A stretch of DNA of 54,864 bases from Pseudomonas viridiflava (GTDB lineage: Bacteria > Pseudomonadota > Gammaproteobacteria > Pseudomonadales > Pseudomonadaceae). A program made the position numbers and the translations under genes. Below the pieces are notes generated by a model. That model was not told the DNA's origin. It was given only the letters and a program-made list of their open reading frames with translations, and ran no database searches. The stretch spans positions 1-54,864 of the forward strand of contig NZ_UTHA01000286.1 of assembly GCF_900582195.1 (NCBI RefSeq), written 5' to 3'. Positions 42,336 through 51,083 of the stretch are shown one piece after another. Each line of letters starts with the position of its first letter. Positions within the stretch are counted from its first letter, which is position 1.

Positions 42336-42367
42336 ATTCGCGCGATCGAATTCCTCCACCCTTTCGG

Positions 42368-44473
42368 ATGCGCTTTTCAATGCCTGCCCCGTTCCGTCTT
42401 ACGCCCGTCACCCTTGGGCTTTCTGCCTTTCTGTCCAGTGGTTTTGCCTATTCGGCGACCGAGTTACCCGCCACCGCGATCAGCGCGGAAGCGCAAACCG
42501 ATGACCCTCGGGTGAAGCTCAGCAGCACCGCGACCCGCACCTCGACGCCGGTGCGCTACGTACCGCAGGCGATTGATTCGATCAAGACCGCCAACGTCGC
42601 CAACTACGGCACCAATGACATCGCCGACGCCTTGAGCGGCATGCCCAACGTCAGCAGCAGCGCCGACACCCGCTTCGACAGCCTGCGTATTCGCGGCTTC
42701 GATGCCAGCAACGATTTCTATCTGGACGGCATCCGCGACGACAGCCAATACAAGCGCGATCTGCACAACATCGAACGCGTCGAAGTGCTCAAAGGCCCGG
42801 CCGCCGTGTTGTATGGCCGTGGCAGTCAGGGCGGGATCGTCAACCGCGTGAGCAAAATGCCGGAGTTCGGCCGCCGCTCGACCATCGAGGCCCAGGCTGG
42901 CAGCGAGGATTTGCGCAGTCTTTACGCTGACCTCAGCACTGACCCGAGCGAAAACATCAGCCTGCGCCTGAACATGGGCAACATGGATGAAAACAGTTTC
43001 CGCGATGGCGTCAGCGGCAATCGCCAGCTATTCGCGCCGTCGATGAGCTGGCAACTGACGCCGGATCTGAACTGGCTGGTGCAATACGAATACAGCCGCT
43101 ACAACCGCACCCCGGATCGCGGCATCCCCGGGGTCAACGGGCGTCCGGCCGATGTCGGGCGTGACACGACCTACGGCAACGACCACGACTTCATCGACGA
43201 CAAGTCGCAATCGCTGCGCTCGAAACTCACTTACGAAATCAATGACAACTGGCAACTGCGCCAGACCCTCGGCGTGTTCAAGCTCGACAGTGATTTCGAC
43301 AACACCTACCTCACCGGTTACACGCCGGCGACCAACAAGGTCACGCGCCAGCACTGGCAGCAGGATCTGACCACCCGCAACGTTTATAACAACGTTGAAC
43401 TCGAGGGCGGATTCGATACCTTCGGCCTAGAACATCGCCTGCTCACCGGCATCGAGATCGGCAGCCAGCGCCGCGACCCGACGCTGTACAACGCCGCCAC
43501 CGGCAGGACCCCGGGCGCGCAGCCCGTGCCGTCGCTCGACCTCTACAGCCCGAATCGCGATCTGCGCCACACCGGCAGCATGCAGGTCTCGAGCAGCAGC
43601 CACACCGAAGTCGAAAGCCGCGCGGTGTACGTGCAGGATCAACTGCGTCTGAACGACCAATGGCAAGTGCTCGCCGGTTTGCGTTACGACACCTTCGACA
43701 TCGAGTCGACCAACAAGCTGCGCAACATCTCGGAAGACCGCGACAGCCACAGCACCAGCCCGCGCGTCGGCCTGGTCTGGACGCCGTTGCAGAACCACTC
43801 GTTCTACGCTTCGTGGTCGAAGACGTTTTCTCCCGTGGGTGGTGGCTTGATCGGCATCACCCCGGGTGCGGCCGGCAACACCAACGACCTCAGTCCCGAG
43901 CTGACCAAGCAGAAAGAGATCGGCGTGAAGAGCGACTGGCTCGATGACCGTTTGAGCACCACGCTGGCGATCTATGACCTGGAACTCTACAACCGCCGCA
44001 CCACCGATCCAAACGACCCGACCCTGACCGTAATGTCCGGTCTGCAGCGCTCGCGCGGGATCGAGTTGACGGCCACCGGCAACATCGTCGGCAACTGGTA
44101 CATGCGCGGTGGCGTCGGCATGCAGGATGCGAAGATCGAGAAGGACAACAATGGCCTCGAAGGCAAACGCATCAACAACGTCGCCAAGCACAACGGCAGC
44201 CTGTTCCTGACCTGGAAACCGGAAATGGGCTGGTACGGCGAAACCGGCTTGACCCTGGTCGGCCAACGCTATGCCGATAACGCCAACACCACCGTTTTAC
44301 CGGGTTATGGTCGCTGGGATGCGCTGGTCGGCTACCGCTTCAAGGATTGGGATTTGCGCGCGGCGCTGAACAACATCACCGATCGTGAGTATTACGCGTC
44401 GGCGACCAGCCAATATCAGATCCAGCCAGGCGCACCACGCAGCGTCGTGATGACCGGCACCTACAGTTTCTGA
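42368..44473 (+). CDS. TonB-dependent siderophore receptor (Fiu-like)
   Basis: 701 residues from ATG 42368; ATG 42380 (MPAPFRLTPVTLGLSAFLSS) is equally possible and neither has a good ribosome site. Signal peptide to SGFAYSA, plug domain (QAIDSIKTANVANYGTNDIA, LSGMPNVSSSADTRFDSLRI, RGFDASNDFYLDGIRDD, VEVLKGPAAVLYGRGSQGGI) and a 22-strand barrel ending AALNNITDREYYASATSQYQ and GTYSF with terminal Phe. The plug is of the catecholate-siderophore type. No ferric reductase or PiuC-like gene follows; a REP doublet does. The Fur box supports iron control. Confidence 0.93.
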   Translation: MRFSMPAPFRLTPVTLGLSAFLSSGFAYSATELPATAISAEAQTDDPRVKLSSTATRTSTPVRYVPQAIDSIKTANVANYGTNDIADALSGMPNVSSSADTRFDSLRIRGFDASNDFYLDGIRDDSQYKRDLHNIERVEVLKGPAAVLYGRGSQGGIVNRVSKMPEFGRRSTIEAQAGSEDLRSLYADLSTDPSENISLRLNMGNMDENSFRDGVSGNRQLFAPSMSWQLTPDLNWLVQYEYSRYNRTPDRGIPGVNGRPADVGRDTTYGNDHDFIDDKSQSLRSKLTYEINDNWQLRQTLGVFKLDSDFDNTYLTGYTPATNKVTRQHWQQDLTTRNVYNNVELEGGFDTFGLEHRLLTGIEIGSQRRDPTLYNAATGRTPGAQPVPSLDLYSPNRDLRHTGSMQVSSSSHTEVESRAVYVQDQLRLNDQWQVLAGLRYDTFDIESTNKLRNISEDRDSHSTSPRVGLVWTPLQNHSFYASWSKTFSPVGGGLIGITPGAAGNTNDLSPELTKQKEIGVKSDWLDDRLSTTLAIYDLELYNRRTTDPNDPTLTVMSGLQRSRGIELTATGNIVGNWYMRGGVGMQDAKIEKDNNGLEGKRINNVAKHNGSLFLTWKPEMGWYGETGLTLVGQRYADNANTTVLPGYGRWDALVGYRFKDWDLRAALNNITDREYYASATSQYQIQPGAPRSVVMTGTYSF

Positions 44474-44487
44474 TTTCACACCAATCC

Positions 44488-44577
44488 TGTGGGAGCGAGC
44501 TTGCTCGCGAATGCGGTGGGTCATTCAACGACGATGTTGACTGACCGGACGCTTTCGCGAGCAAGCTCGCTCCCACA
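44488..44577. repeat. REP doublet (fluorescens-type)
   Basis: Arms 44488-44510 and 44555-44577 are a perfect 23-base inverted repeat TGTGGGAGCGAGCTTGCTCG plus CGA. Lies 15 bases beyond the receptor stop. Confidence 0.93.
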
Positions 44578-44610
44578 TTGGATGGGTGTTCCCAAAATAG
44601 TCGTGCATAA

Positions 44611-44639
44611 AAAAGCGCCGCCATCCCGGCAGCGCTTTT
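44611..44639. terminator. Bidirectional terminator
   Basis: AAAAGCGC (44611-44618) / GCGCTTTT (44632-44639) with an inner GCC/GGC; A-run to the left and T-run to the right. Serves the receptor and the convergent small gene. Confidence 0.82.
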
Positions 44640-44659
44640 ACCAATCCCTGTTGTGCTTC

Positions 44660-44872
44660 TTATCCTTCCATCACAGCCCACAATGCATCCAGTTCGGCCT
44701 CGCTGAACAGGCCAGCGGGGTAACGCTCGATCATCATCCGGCGCGGATCAGGTTGCCTGATCTGACGCGTTCCATTGGACTTCAACCAGTGCGCGACAAG
44801 CTGGAGCGATTCGCCATTAACGGCCATGGGATGCAACGTCCGCTCGCTGACTACGTTCACTTCGGCGTTCAT
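44660..44872 (-). CDS. Conserved 70-residue hypothetical protein
   Basis: 70 residues from ATG 44872 (GGAGAG about ten bases upstream); the frame opens earlier at 44914 without a ribosome site. Reads MNAEVNVVSERTLHPMAVNG, then LQLVAHWLKSNGTRQIRQPD and RRMMIERYPAGLFSEAELDA. The RQIRQPDPRRMMIERYP block looks strongly constrained. I know it only as a Pseudomonas hypothetical. Cytoplasmic, helical. Function not assignable. Confidence 0.75.
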   Translation of the reverse strand: MNAEVNVVSERTLHPMAVNGESLQLVAHWLKSNGTRQIRQPDPRRMMIERYPAGLFSEAELDALWAVMEG

Positions 44873-45015
44873 TTCAGCGCTCTCTCCCCGGTCATGAGCG
44901 GCTAAGTTATCCAAGGTTTATGACAGAACTGTTGAAGTTCTCCCCCCTCCCTAGTGCACGGGGAATGAATACAAGAGCTATGCCAAGCTCTCTCAATTGT
45001 CGACAAGCGGATACA

Positions 45016-45051
45016 AAGAAGCCCGCAATCCAGCCGGGCTGCGGGCTTCTT
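45016..45051. terminator. Terminator after aguA
   Basis: Perfect 12-base stem AAGAAGCCCGCA (45016-45027) / TGCGGGCTTCTT (45040-45051) with a 12-base loop. Works on both strands; 68 bases beyond the aguA stop. Confidence 0.88.
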
Positions 45052-45118
45052 CACATGCATAGCGAGCTAATCGATGCCCGGCTGATTTATTAATCAACTC
45101 AAGCTGTTACGACTCAAC

Positions 45119-46225
45119 TCACTCTTTGTGCGGCGCGGGTTGCTGTTGGGTAAGGCAGTGGATATTGCCGCCTCCCAGTAACAGTTCGCGGCCCGGCACC
45201 ATCACCACTTCGTGCTGCGGGAACAGCTTCTGCAGGATTTCCCTGGCCGGCGCATCCATCGGATCGTCGAAGCTCGGCGCGATAATGCCGCCGTTGACGA
45301 TGAGGAAGTTCACGTAGGAACCGGCCAGGCGCACGGACGGATTGCGCTCCTGCGTGCCGTCCACCGGATCGACACCGGCGCACTCTTCTTCGGTCGCGAA
45401 CAGCGGTCCCGGAATCGGCATTTTGTGCACCGTGAACGGGCGACCTTTGGCGTCAGTGCTGCTTTGCAGGACTTTCATCGCCGCCTGGCAGCGCGGGTAG
45501 TTCGGATCCTGCGGATCGTCGGTCCACGCCAGCAGCACTTCGCCCGGACGCACGTAGCAGCAGAAGTTATCCACATGGCCGTCGGTCTCGTCGTTGAACA
45601 AACCGTCCGGCAGCCAGATGATCTTATCCACAGACAGATTGGCGCTGAGCACCGCTTCGATTTCTTCGCGGCTCAGGTGCGGGTTGCGATTGCGGTTAAG
45701 CAGGCATTCTTCGGTGGTGATCAGCGTGCCTTCGCCGTCGACGTGAATCGAACCGCCTTCGAGCACAAAACCTTCCGTGCGATAACGCGGGCTGCGCTCG
45801 ATCTCGAGGATCTTGCCGCCGACCTGCGAATCACGGTTCCACGGCGAATACAGACCGCCGTCGAAACCGCCCCAGGCATTGAAGTCCCAGTTCACACCGC
45901 GCACTTCGCCGCTGTTGTTGATGACGAAGGTCGGGCCGCTGTCACGTACCCAGGCGTCATCGCTGGACATCTCGACCACACGGATATTCGGCACGTCGAG
46001 GCGCGCGCGGGCGTTTTCGTACTGGCCAGCGGACACGGCCACGGTCACCGGTTCAAAACGCGCGATGGCTTTGGCCACCGCGGCGTGTGCGGCTTGCGCC
46101 GGTTTGCCGCCCAGACGCCAGTTGTCCGGGCGCTCGGGCCAGATCATCCAGGTCTGCGTTTGCGGCGCCCACTCGGCCGGCATGTGAAAGCCGTCGGCGC
46201 GCGGGGTACTTTTCAAGGTGGTCAT
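45119..46225 (-). CDS. aguA: Agmatine deiminase
   Basis: 368 residues, the family length. Converts agmatine to N-carbamoylputrescine. Guanidino-group-modifying fold with GFHMPAEWAPQTQTWMIWPE, DDAWVRDSGPTFV, FNAWGGFDG, EGGSIHVDGEGT, ETDGHVDNFCCYVRPGEVLL and the catalytic Cys in LLGGGNIHCLTQQQPAPHK. Five bases downstream of aguB, clearly one operon. Two perfect DnaA-box sequences (45567-45575, 45624-45632) occur within it. Confidence 0.97.
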   Translation of the reverse strand: MTTLKSTPRADGFHMPAEWAPQTQTWMIWPERPDNWRLGGKPAQAAHAAVAKAIARFEPVTVAVSAGQYENARARLDVPNIRVVEMSSDDAWVRDSGPTFVINNSGEVRGVNWDFNAWGGFDGGLYSPWNRDSQVGGKILEIERSPRYRTEGFVLEGGSIHVDGEGTLITTEECLLNRNRNPHLSREEIEAVLSANLSVDKIIWLPDGLFNDETDGHVDNFCCYVRPGEVLLAWTDDPQDPNYPRCQAAMKVLQSSTDAKGRPFTVHKMPIPGPLFATEEECAGVDPVDGTQERNPSVRLAGSYVNFLIVNGGIIAPSFDDPMDAPAREILQKLFPQHEVVMVPGRELLLGGGNIHCLTQQQPAPHKE

Positions 46226-46230
46226 CGGGA

Positions 46231-47109
46231 TCAGGACTCCAGGGAACCGTCGAGGGTTTTCAACGCACCGTACAGGTTCGGACGGCGGTCACGGAATGAA
46301 CCCCACGCGCTGCGAATGTGTTCGAGCTCGTCGAGGTTGAAAGTGTGCACAAGAATACCTTCTTCGGTTTTATTCAGCTCCTGCACTTTTTCGCCGAACT
46401 GGTTGGCGATGAACGAAGAGCCGTAGAAGGTGATGTCGTAGCCATCCTGTTCTTCGTTGCCGATGCGGTTACTGGCGACCAGCGGCATCAGGTTGGCACC
46501 GGCATGGCCCTGTTGCACACGTTGCCAGTGATCGCGCGACGAGATGGTTTTGTCGTGCGGCTCGCTGCCGATGGCGGTCGGGTAAAACAGAATCTCCGCA
46601 CCTTGCAACGCCATGCAGCGCGCAGCTTCCGGGAACCACTGATCCCAGCAGATGCCCACGCCGATTTTTGCGTAACGGGTGTTCCACACTTTGAAACCGG
46701 TATCGCCCGGGTTGAAGTAATACTTCTCGTGGTAGCCCGGGCCGTCCGGGATGTGGCTTTTACGATAAATCCCGAGGTTGCTGCCGTCGGCGTCGATGAT
46801 CGCGATGCTGTTGAAACGCGCACGCCCGGCCAGTTCGTAGAAGCTGATCGGCAGCACCACTTGCAGCTCTTTGGCGATTTTCTGGAAATGCTTGATCGCG
46901 ACGTTGTCTTCCACCGTCGTCGCCAGTTGCAGGTAGTCCGGGTTCGGCTTCTGGCAGAAGTACGGCGCCTCGAACAACTCCTGAATCAGGATGATCTGCG
47001 CGCCTTTGGCGGCGGCTTCGCGCACCAGCCTTTCAGCGATTTCGAGGTTGGCTTCCAGATCCCACGAACAGGCCATCTGAGTGGCGGCAACGGTAACGAT
47101 ACGGCTCAT
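46231..47109 (-). CDS. aguB: N-carbamoylputrescine amidase
   Basis: 292 residues, nitrilase superfamily. Catalytic triad: Glu in ILIQELFEAPYFCQ, Lys in GIYRKSHIPDGPGY and Cys in IGVGICWDQWFPEAAR. Hydrolyses N-carbamoylputrescine to putrescine, CO2 and ammonia, the step after AguA. The order aguB-aguA is as in other pseudomonads; no aguR regulator is adjacent in this window. Upstream lies a ~300-base gap with a REP doublet and then the 970-residue fusion gene on the same strand. Confidence 0.97.
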   Translation of the reverse strand: MSRIVTVAATQMACSWDLEANLEIAERLVREAAAKGAQIILIQELFEAPYFCQKPNPDYLQLATTVEDNVAIKHFQKIAKELQVVLPISFYELAGRARFNSIAIIDADGSNLGIYRKSHIPDGPGYHEKYYFNPGDTGFKVWNTRYAKIGVGICWDQWFPEAARCMALQGAEILFYPTAIGSEPHDKTISSRDHWQRVQQGHAGANLMPLVASNRIGNEEQDGYDITFYGSSFIANQFGEKVQELNKTEEGILVHTFNLDELEHIRSAWGSFRDRRPNLYGALKTLDGSLES

Positions 47110-47310
47110 GAATCATCTCCGGGCAAGTGCTTTGACGGTCGACAATTCGACCGAAAAGAAAAACGCATGCACCGGACATGAGATCGCCACGCCGGAGCAA
47201 CGGCGACTTTATAGCCGATAAATATCGGCTTTAGAAGCTTATTAAATGCCTTTCATGAAAATAAATTCAATAAAAGCCGATACAAATCGAACTAGCAACC
47301 CAAGACAAAA

Positions 47311-47400
47311 TGTGGGAGCGAGCTTGCTCGCGAAAGCGGTGTATCAGTAACTGCATAGGGTGACTGACACACCGCTTTCGCGAGCAAGCTCGCTCCCACA
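47311..47400. repeat. REP doublet (fluorescens-type)
   Basis: Arms 47311-47333 and 47378-47400 are a perfect 23-base inverted repeat TGTGGGAGCGAGCTTGCTCG plus CGA. It lies 16 bases beyond the stop of the fusion gene and before aguB, with an AT-rich aguB promoter region (47210-47300) beside it. Confidence 0.93.
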
Positions 47401-47416
47401 GGGGATTGGCTTCGTT

Positions 47417-50329
47417 CTACAGACCTTCGCTGAGGACTTGATCAAGCATATCGACAAAGAAATCCACGCTCTGGCGCGACGTCACCATCGGTGGCTTGAT
47501 CTTGAGAATGTTCAGATCATCCCCAGTCGGCTGCATGAAAATCCCCAACTCGCGCAAGCGATCGCACAGCACAGCAGTTTCTTCGGTCGCCGCTTCCAGC
47601 GTCTCGCGATTGCGGATCAATTCAAGCCCGAGATAGAACCCGGAACCGTGCACCGCGCCCACCAGCGGATGTTTATCGATCAACGCTTCGAGCCGCGCCT
47701 TGAAGTGGCCGCCGACCACCTGCGCGTTCTCCCAGAGTTTTTCTTCTTCCATCACATCAAGCACCGCCATGCCGATCTGGCAGCTGACCGGACTGCCACC
47801 CGCCGACGAGAAGAAATAGCCCTCGGCCTCCAGCGCCTCGGCAATTTCCCGCCGAGTGATGACCGCGCCCAATGGCTGGCCGTTGCCCATGCCCTTGGCC
47901 ATGCAGATGATGTCCGGCACCACGCCCTGCTCTTCAAACCCCCAGAAGAAGTGGCCCATGCGCCCGTAACCGACCTGCACTTCGTCGGCGATGCACACGC
48001 CGCCCTGCGCGCGTACCAGCGCGTAAACCTGCTTCAGATACCCCGGCGGCAGCGAAATGCCGCCGGCATTGCCGTACACCGGTTCGCAGATGAATCCGGC
48101 CAGTTGGCGCTTCTGTTCGGCAAGCTTTTCCAAATGACGCTCAACGCTGCGCACATACTCTGGCGCAGAATCGAGGCCACGGAACTCACCGCGATAGGTG
48201 TTTGGCGCCGTCACGGGATGCACCCAGTCCGGGCGACTTTCCAGGGCTTTCGGGTTGTCGGCAATTGACGTTGATACCGCATCGGCGCCGACCGTCCAGC
48301 CGTGATAGGCCTCGAGCACGCTGATCATGTCGCGACCGCCGCTATAGGCCCACGCCAGACGAATCGCCAGGTCATTGGCCTCGCTGCCGCTGTTGACCAG
48401 AAACACCCGATCCATGCCTTCCGGCGCCAGTTTCAGCAAACGCTCGGAAAACTCCGCCACCGCCGCATAGTTGAAACGCGAGTTGGTGTTGAGCAACGAC
48501 CACTGGCGAGCCGCGACCGCGGCCATGCGCGGGTGACCATGACCGAGCACTGCCACGTTGTTGAGCATGTCCAGATAGGAGCGGCCCTGCATGTCGATCA
48601 GGTGATTGCGCCAGCCGCGTTCGATACGCGGCGGGTCAACGTAGTAGTGTTTTTGCGTGCGAGCGAAACTGGCATCGCGGCGCTCGAGCAGGGTTTTCGC
48701 GTCCAGCTCCGGCTCGGCATTGCAGGCCAGTCCTAACAACGCAGCGGGCGATGGGCATAGCGCCTGCCACGCCGGAGCATGCGCCGGGGTGCAAAACAGC
48801 GGCGCATTGAGCTGCGTGCCCCGACACAACTGCACCAACAACGGGCCGCTGACCGCGCCCAGCACCTGACCTTTGACCAGCGCCGCGCCGCTGTACAGCG
48901 AAGGTGTCACGCCCCACAGGCGCAGGCTGAGTTGCGGGCCATCCAGTTGCAGCGTGCCGTCAGCCGCGTGATGCACCACGCCAGCGAACGGCGCCTCCAC
49001 GGTGGTGCCATCGGGCACGCGCAATTCCACGTGCAACGGGAAGGTGTCCGGTTCAACGGCGCTGTCGGGACGCGTGCGCGACAAACGATACTGACCATAA
49101 CGGCTCGCCGCCAAACCATGCGCCGCAGCCGCTTCAGTCAGCAGGCGCTGGTCGATACCCTCCTGCTCCCAGTTGCCGGCCTCGAAATGCGGACTCAGGA
49201 CGCCGAGATCGATCAGGGCAAATTCGCGCCCGACCAGACCGGGCAGCAAGGGCGCAAAACCTTCGCTGTCGATCACCGGCAATGCTTGACCGACCGCCGT
49301 GAGGATCGCCGCTTCCATCAGTGCCTGTGGCACCGAAGTGGCCACCCGGAAGATTTCCCACTCATGGCTGAGGTTATCGCGGCTGTAAGTATTCGCCGGG
49401 TCAATGCTGACCTGTTGCTCGCCACTGAGCACCAGCACCGCCGCACGCGCAACGATCAATGGCCACAGTGCTTGCAGCTCTGCATGTTGCAGCGGGTTGA
49501 CCGCGTGGTAGGCCTGCACCGCCGGCAGGATGACAAACGGATCACCACCAGCGTGATGCAACAACGCCGCACACGTTACCGACAGATCGGTGATGCGCCA
49601 GGTGCGCACCAGATCGCCAAAGTCGATCACGCCCTGCAGCTGCCAGTGACGCTGGGCATCGCGCGCCCAGACGGCGTTGTCATCGGTGATGTCCATGTGG
49701 ATCGCCTGCACCGGCAGCTTGTCCTGCAACGGCTGCAAACGGCGCTCGGCCTGTTCGGCCGCATCGGCAATCAATGTGCGCTGCGGCTCATCCTTGATCA
49801 CTGGCAGCAGATGGCTGATCAGTGCGCTGGCGTGGCGCGCATCCCACTGCAACGTGCGCTCAAGGCCCGGATGGTCGAACCCGGCAAGTGCCAGATCCAT
49901 CTCACCGCAGAGCCGGCCAAACCCCGCCACTACATCACGACCCAAGTGGTCGAGATGCGTAAGCGGCTGCCCCTCGATGTAATCCAGCAGCCGCACATGA
50001 ACCGCTTCGCCGCCGGCCTCCAGTGACAGCAGATCCTCGCCGTTGTTGGCCGCGATCACCCGCGGCACCGTCACCGCCGAGTGCTCGGCCAGATACTTGA
50101 GTCCGGCATGCTGGGCCTGCAACTCGACAAGGGCGTAATCGCCACGGCAGATTTTCAGCACGAACCGCCCGCGTGGACTGTCGACGCGAAAATTCAGATC
50201 CTGCTGACTGCCAAGGGCCTGCAACGTGCCGCTGAGTCCGTAATGCTCCGCCAGCCATTGCCGGGCCTGCTCCGCAGAAACCTGCGGGCTGGGCAAACTG
50301 GCGCGATGAATCAACGTGGCGAGCGGCAT
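47417..50329 (-). CDS. APH-type kinase / M23-like domain / class III aminotransferase fusion
   Basis: 970 residues in three parts. Residues ~1-340: phosphotransferase of the APH/hydroxylysine-kinase type with the catalytic loop IHMDITDDNAV and the metal Asp in GVIDFGDLVRTW. Residues ~400-530: a small beta domain (VPDGTTVEAPFAGVVHHAAD) like an M23/biotinyl barrel without zinc ligands. Residues ~570-970: a PLP-dependent class III aminotransferase fold with VLGHGHPRM, FLVNSGSEANDLAIRLA, IADEVQVGYGRMGHFFWGFE and the PLP Lys in CMAKGMGNGQPLGAVI. The kinase plus this aminotransferase subgroup recalls hydroxylysine or ethanolamine phosphate degradation (kinase then ammonia-phospho-lyase). Reads into the agu genes. 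Confidence 0.88.
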   Translation of the reverse strand: MPLATLIHRASLPSPQVSAEQARQWLAEHYGLSGTLQALGSQQDLNFRVDSPRGRFVLKICRGDYALVELQAQHAGLKYLAEHSAVTVPRVIAANNGEDLLSLEAGGEAVHVRLLDYIEGQPLTHLDHLGRDVVAGFGRLCGEMDLALAGFDHPGLERTLQWDARHASALISHLLPVIKDEPQRTLIADAAEQAERRLQPLQDKLPVQAIHMDITDDNAVWARDAQRHWQLQGVIDFGDLVRTWRITDLSVTCAALLHHAGGDPFVILPAVQAYHAVNPLQHAELQALWPLIVARAAVLVLSGEQQVSIDPANTYSRDNLSHEWEIFRVATSVPQALMEAAILTAVGQALPVIDSEGFAPLLPGLVGREFALIDLGVLSPHFEAGNWEQEGIDQRLLTEAAAAHGLAASRYGQYRLSRTRPDSAVEPDTFPLHVELRVPDGTTVEAPFAGVVHHAADGTLQLDGPQLSLRLWGVTPSLYSGAALVKGQVLGAVSGPLLVQLCRGTQLNAPLFCTPAHAPAWQALCPSPAALLGLACNAEPELDAKTLLERRDASFARTQKHYYVDPPRIERGWRNHLIDMQGRSYLDMLNNVAVLGHGHPRMAAVAARQWSLLNTNSRFNYAAVAEFSERLLKLAPEGMDRVFLVNSGSEANDLAIRLAWAYSGGRDMISVLEAYHGWTVGADAVSTSIADNPKALESRPDWVHPVTAPNTYRGEFRGLDSAPEYVRSVERHLEKLAEQKRQLAGFICEPVYGNAGGISLPPGYLKQVYALVRAQGGVCIADEVQVGYGRMGHFFWGFEEQGVVPDIICMAKGMGNGQPLGAVITRREIAEALEAEGYFFSSAGGSPVSCQIGMAVLDVMEEEKLWENAQVVGGHFKARLEALIDKHPLVGAVHGSGFYLGLELIRNRETLEAATEETAVLCDRLRELGIFMQPTGDDLNILKIKPPMVTSRQSVDFFVDMLDQVLSEGL

Positions 50330-50496
50330 GGAACGACCCCTGAAATGTTATTAGGCGCCTATATCGCCATTGCTTCGCAGGATCCGCAACCCCCCAACCG
50401 CGTAAAGGCATCCGGGCTATTTGTCTTCCAGCACTCGCACCCTTCGGCACTTTGCGCAAGAATGTTGGCCATTCACACCTGCCGATGGAAATCCTC

Positions 50497-51042
50497 ATGA
50501 ATGTAATCTCCACCGACCTGCCCGGTGTCCTGATCATCGAACCGAAGGTGTTCGGTGACGAGCGCGGCTTTTTCTACGAGAGTTTCAACGCCAAGGCGTT
50601 CCAGGACGCTACCGGTCTGGACACGCAATTCGTCCAGGACAACCACTCGCGTTCACAAAAAGGCGTGTTGCGTGGCCTGCATTACCAGTTGCAAAACACC
50701 CAGGGCAAACTGGTCCGCGTGACCGTGGGTGAAGTTCTTGATGTGGCCGTAGACATCCGCCGCAGCTCGCCGCACTTCGGCAAATCCGTGGCGGTGCGTC
50801 TGTCGGCTGAAAACCATCGTCAACTGTGGGTGCCTGAAGGTTTTGCTCATGGTTTCGTGGTGCTGAGCGAGTTCGCCGAATTCCTCTACAAGACCACCAA
50901 CTACTACGATCCATCGTCCGAGCGCAGCATTCGTTGGGATGACCCGGCTCTGGGCATCGACTGGCAGCTGGACGAAGCGCCGAAGCTGTCCGCCAAGGAT
51001 CAGGCTGCAGCCCTGCTCAAGGACGCTGACGTCTTCGCCTGA
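50497..51042 (+). CDS. rfbC: dTDP-4-dehydrorhamnose 3,5-epimerase
   Basis: 181 residues from ATG 50497; cupin fold. Motifs: VFGDERGFFYESFNAKAF, FVQDNHSRSQKGVLRGLHYQ with the catalytic His, VLDVAVDIRRSSPHFG, and LWVPEGFAHGFVVLSEFAEF, YKTTNYYDP with the catalytic Tyr. Makes dTDP-4-keto-L-rhamnose in dTDP-rhamnose synthesis. The other three genes (rfbA, B, D) are not in the window. The rmlC-dctBD order also occurs in other Pseudomonas. Divergent from the fusion gene; GGAA seven bases upstream of the start. Confidence 0.96.
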   Translation: MNVISTDLPGVLIIEPKVFGDERGFFYESFNAKAFQDATGLDTQFVQDNHSRSQKGVLRGLHYQLQNTQGKLVRVTVGEVLDVAVDIRRSSPHFGKSVAVRLSAENHRQLWVPEGFAHGFVVLSEFAEFLYKTTNYYDPSSERSIRWDDPALGIDWQLDEAPKLSAKDQAAALLKDADVFA

Positions 51043-51083
51043 GCCTAGGCATAATGCGCCTGACAACTCAGGCGCATCGGCTC

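Noticed and set aside
48779..50026. 415-codon open frame antisense to the kinase/aminotransferase fusion
   Set aside because: Composition-driven shadow; sense strand carries kinase and PLP motifs.
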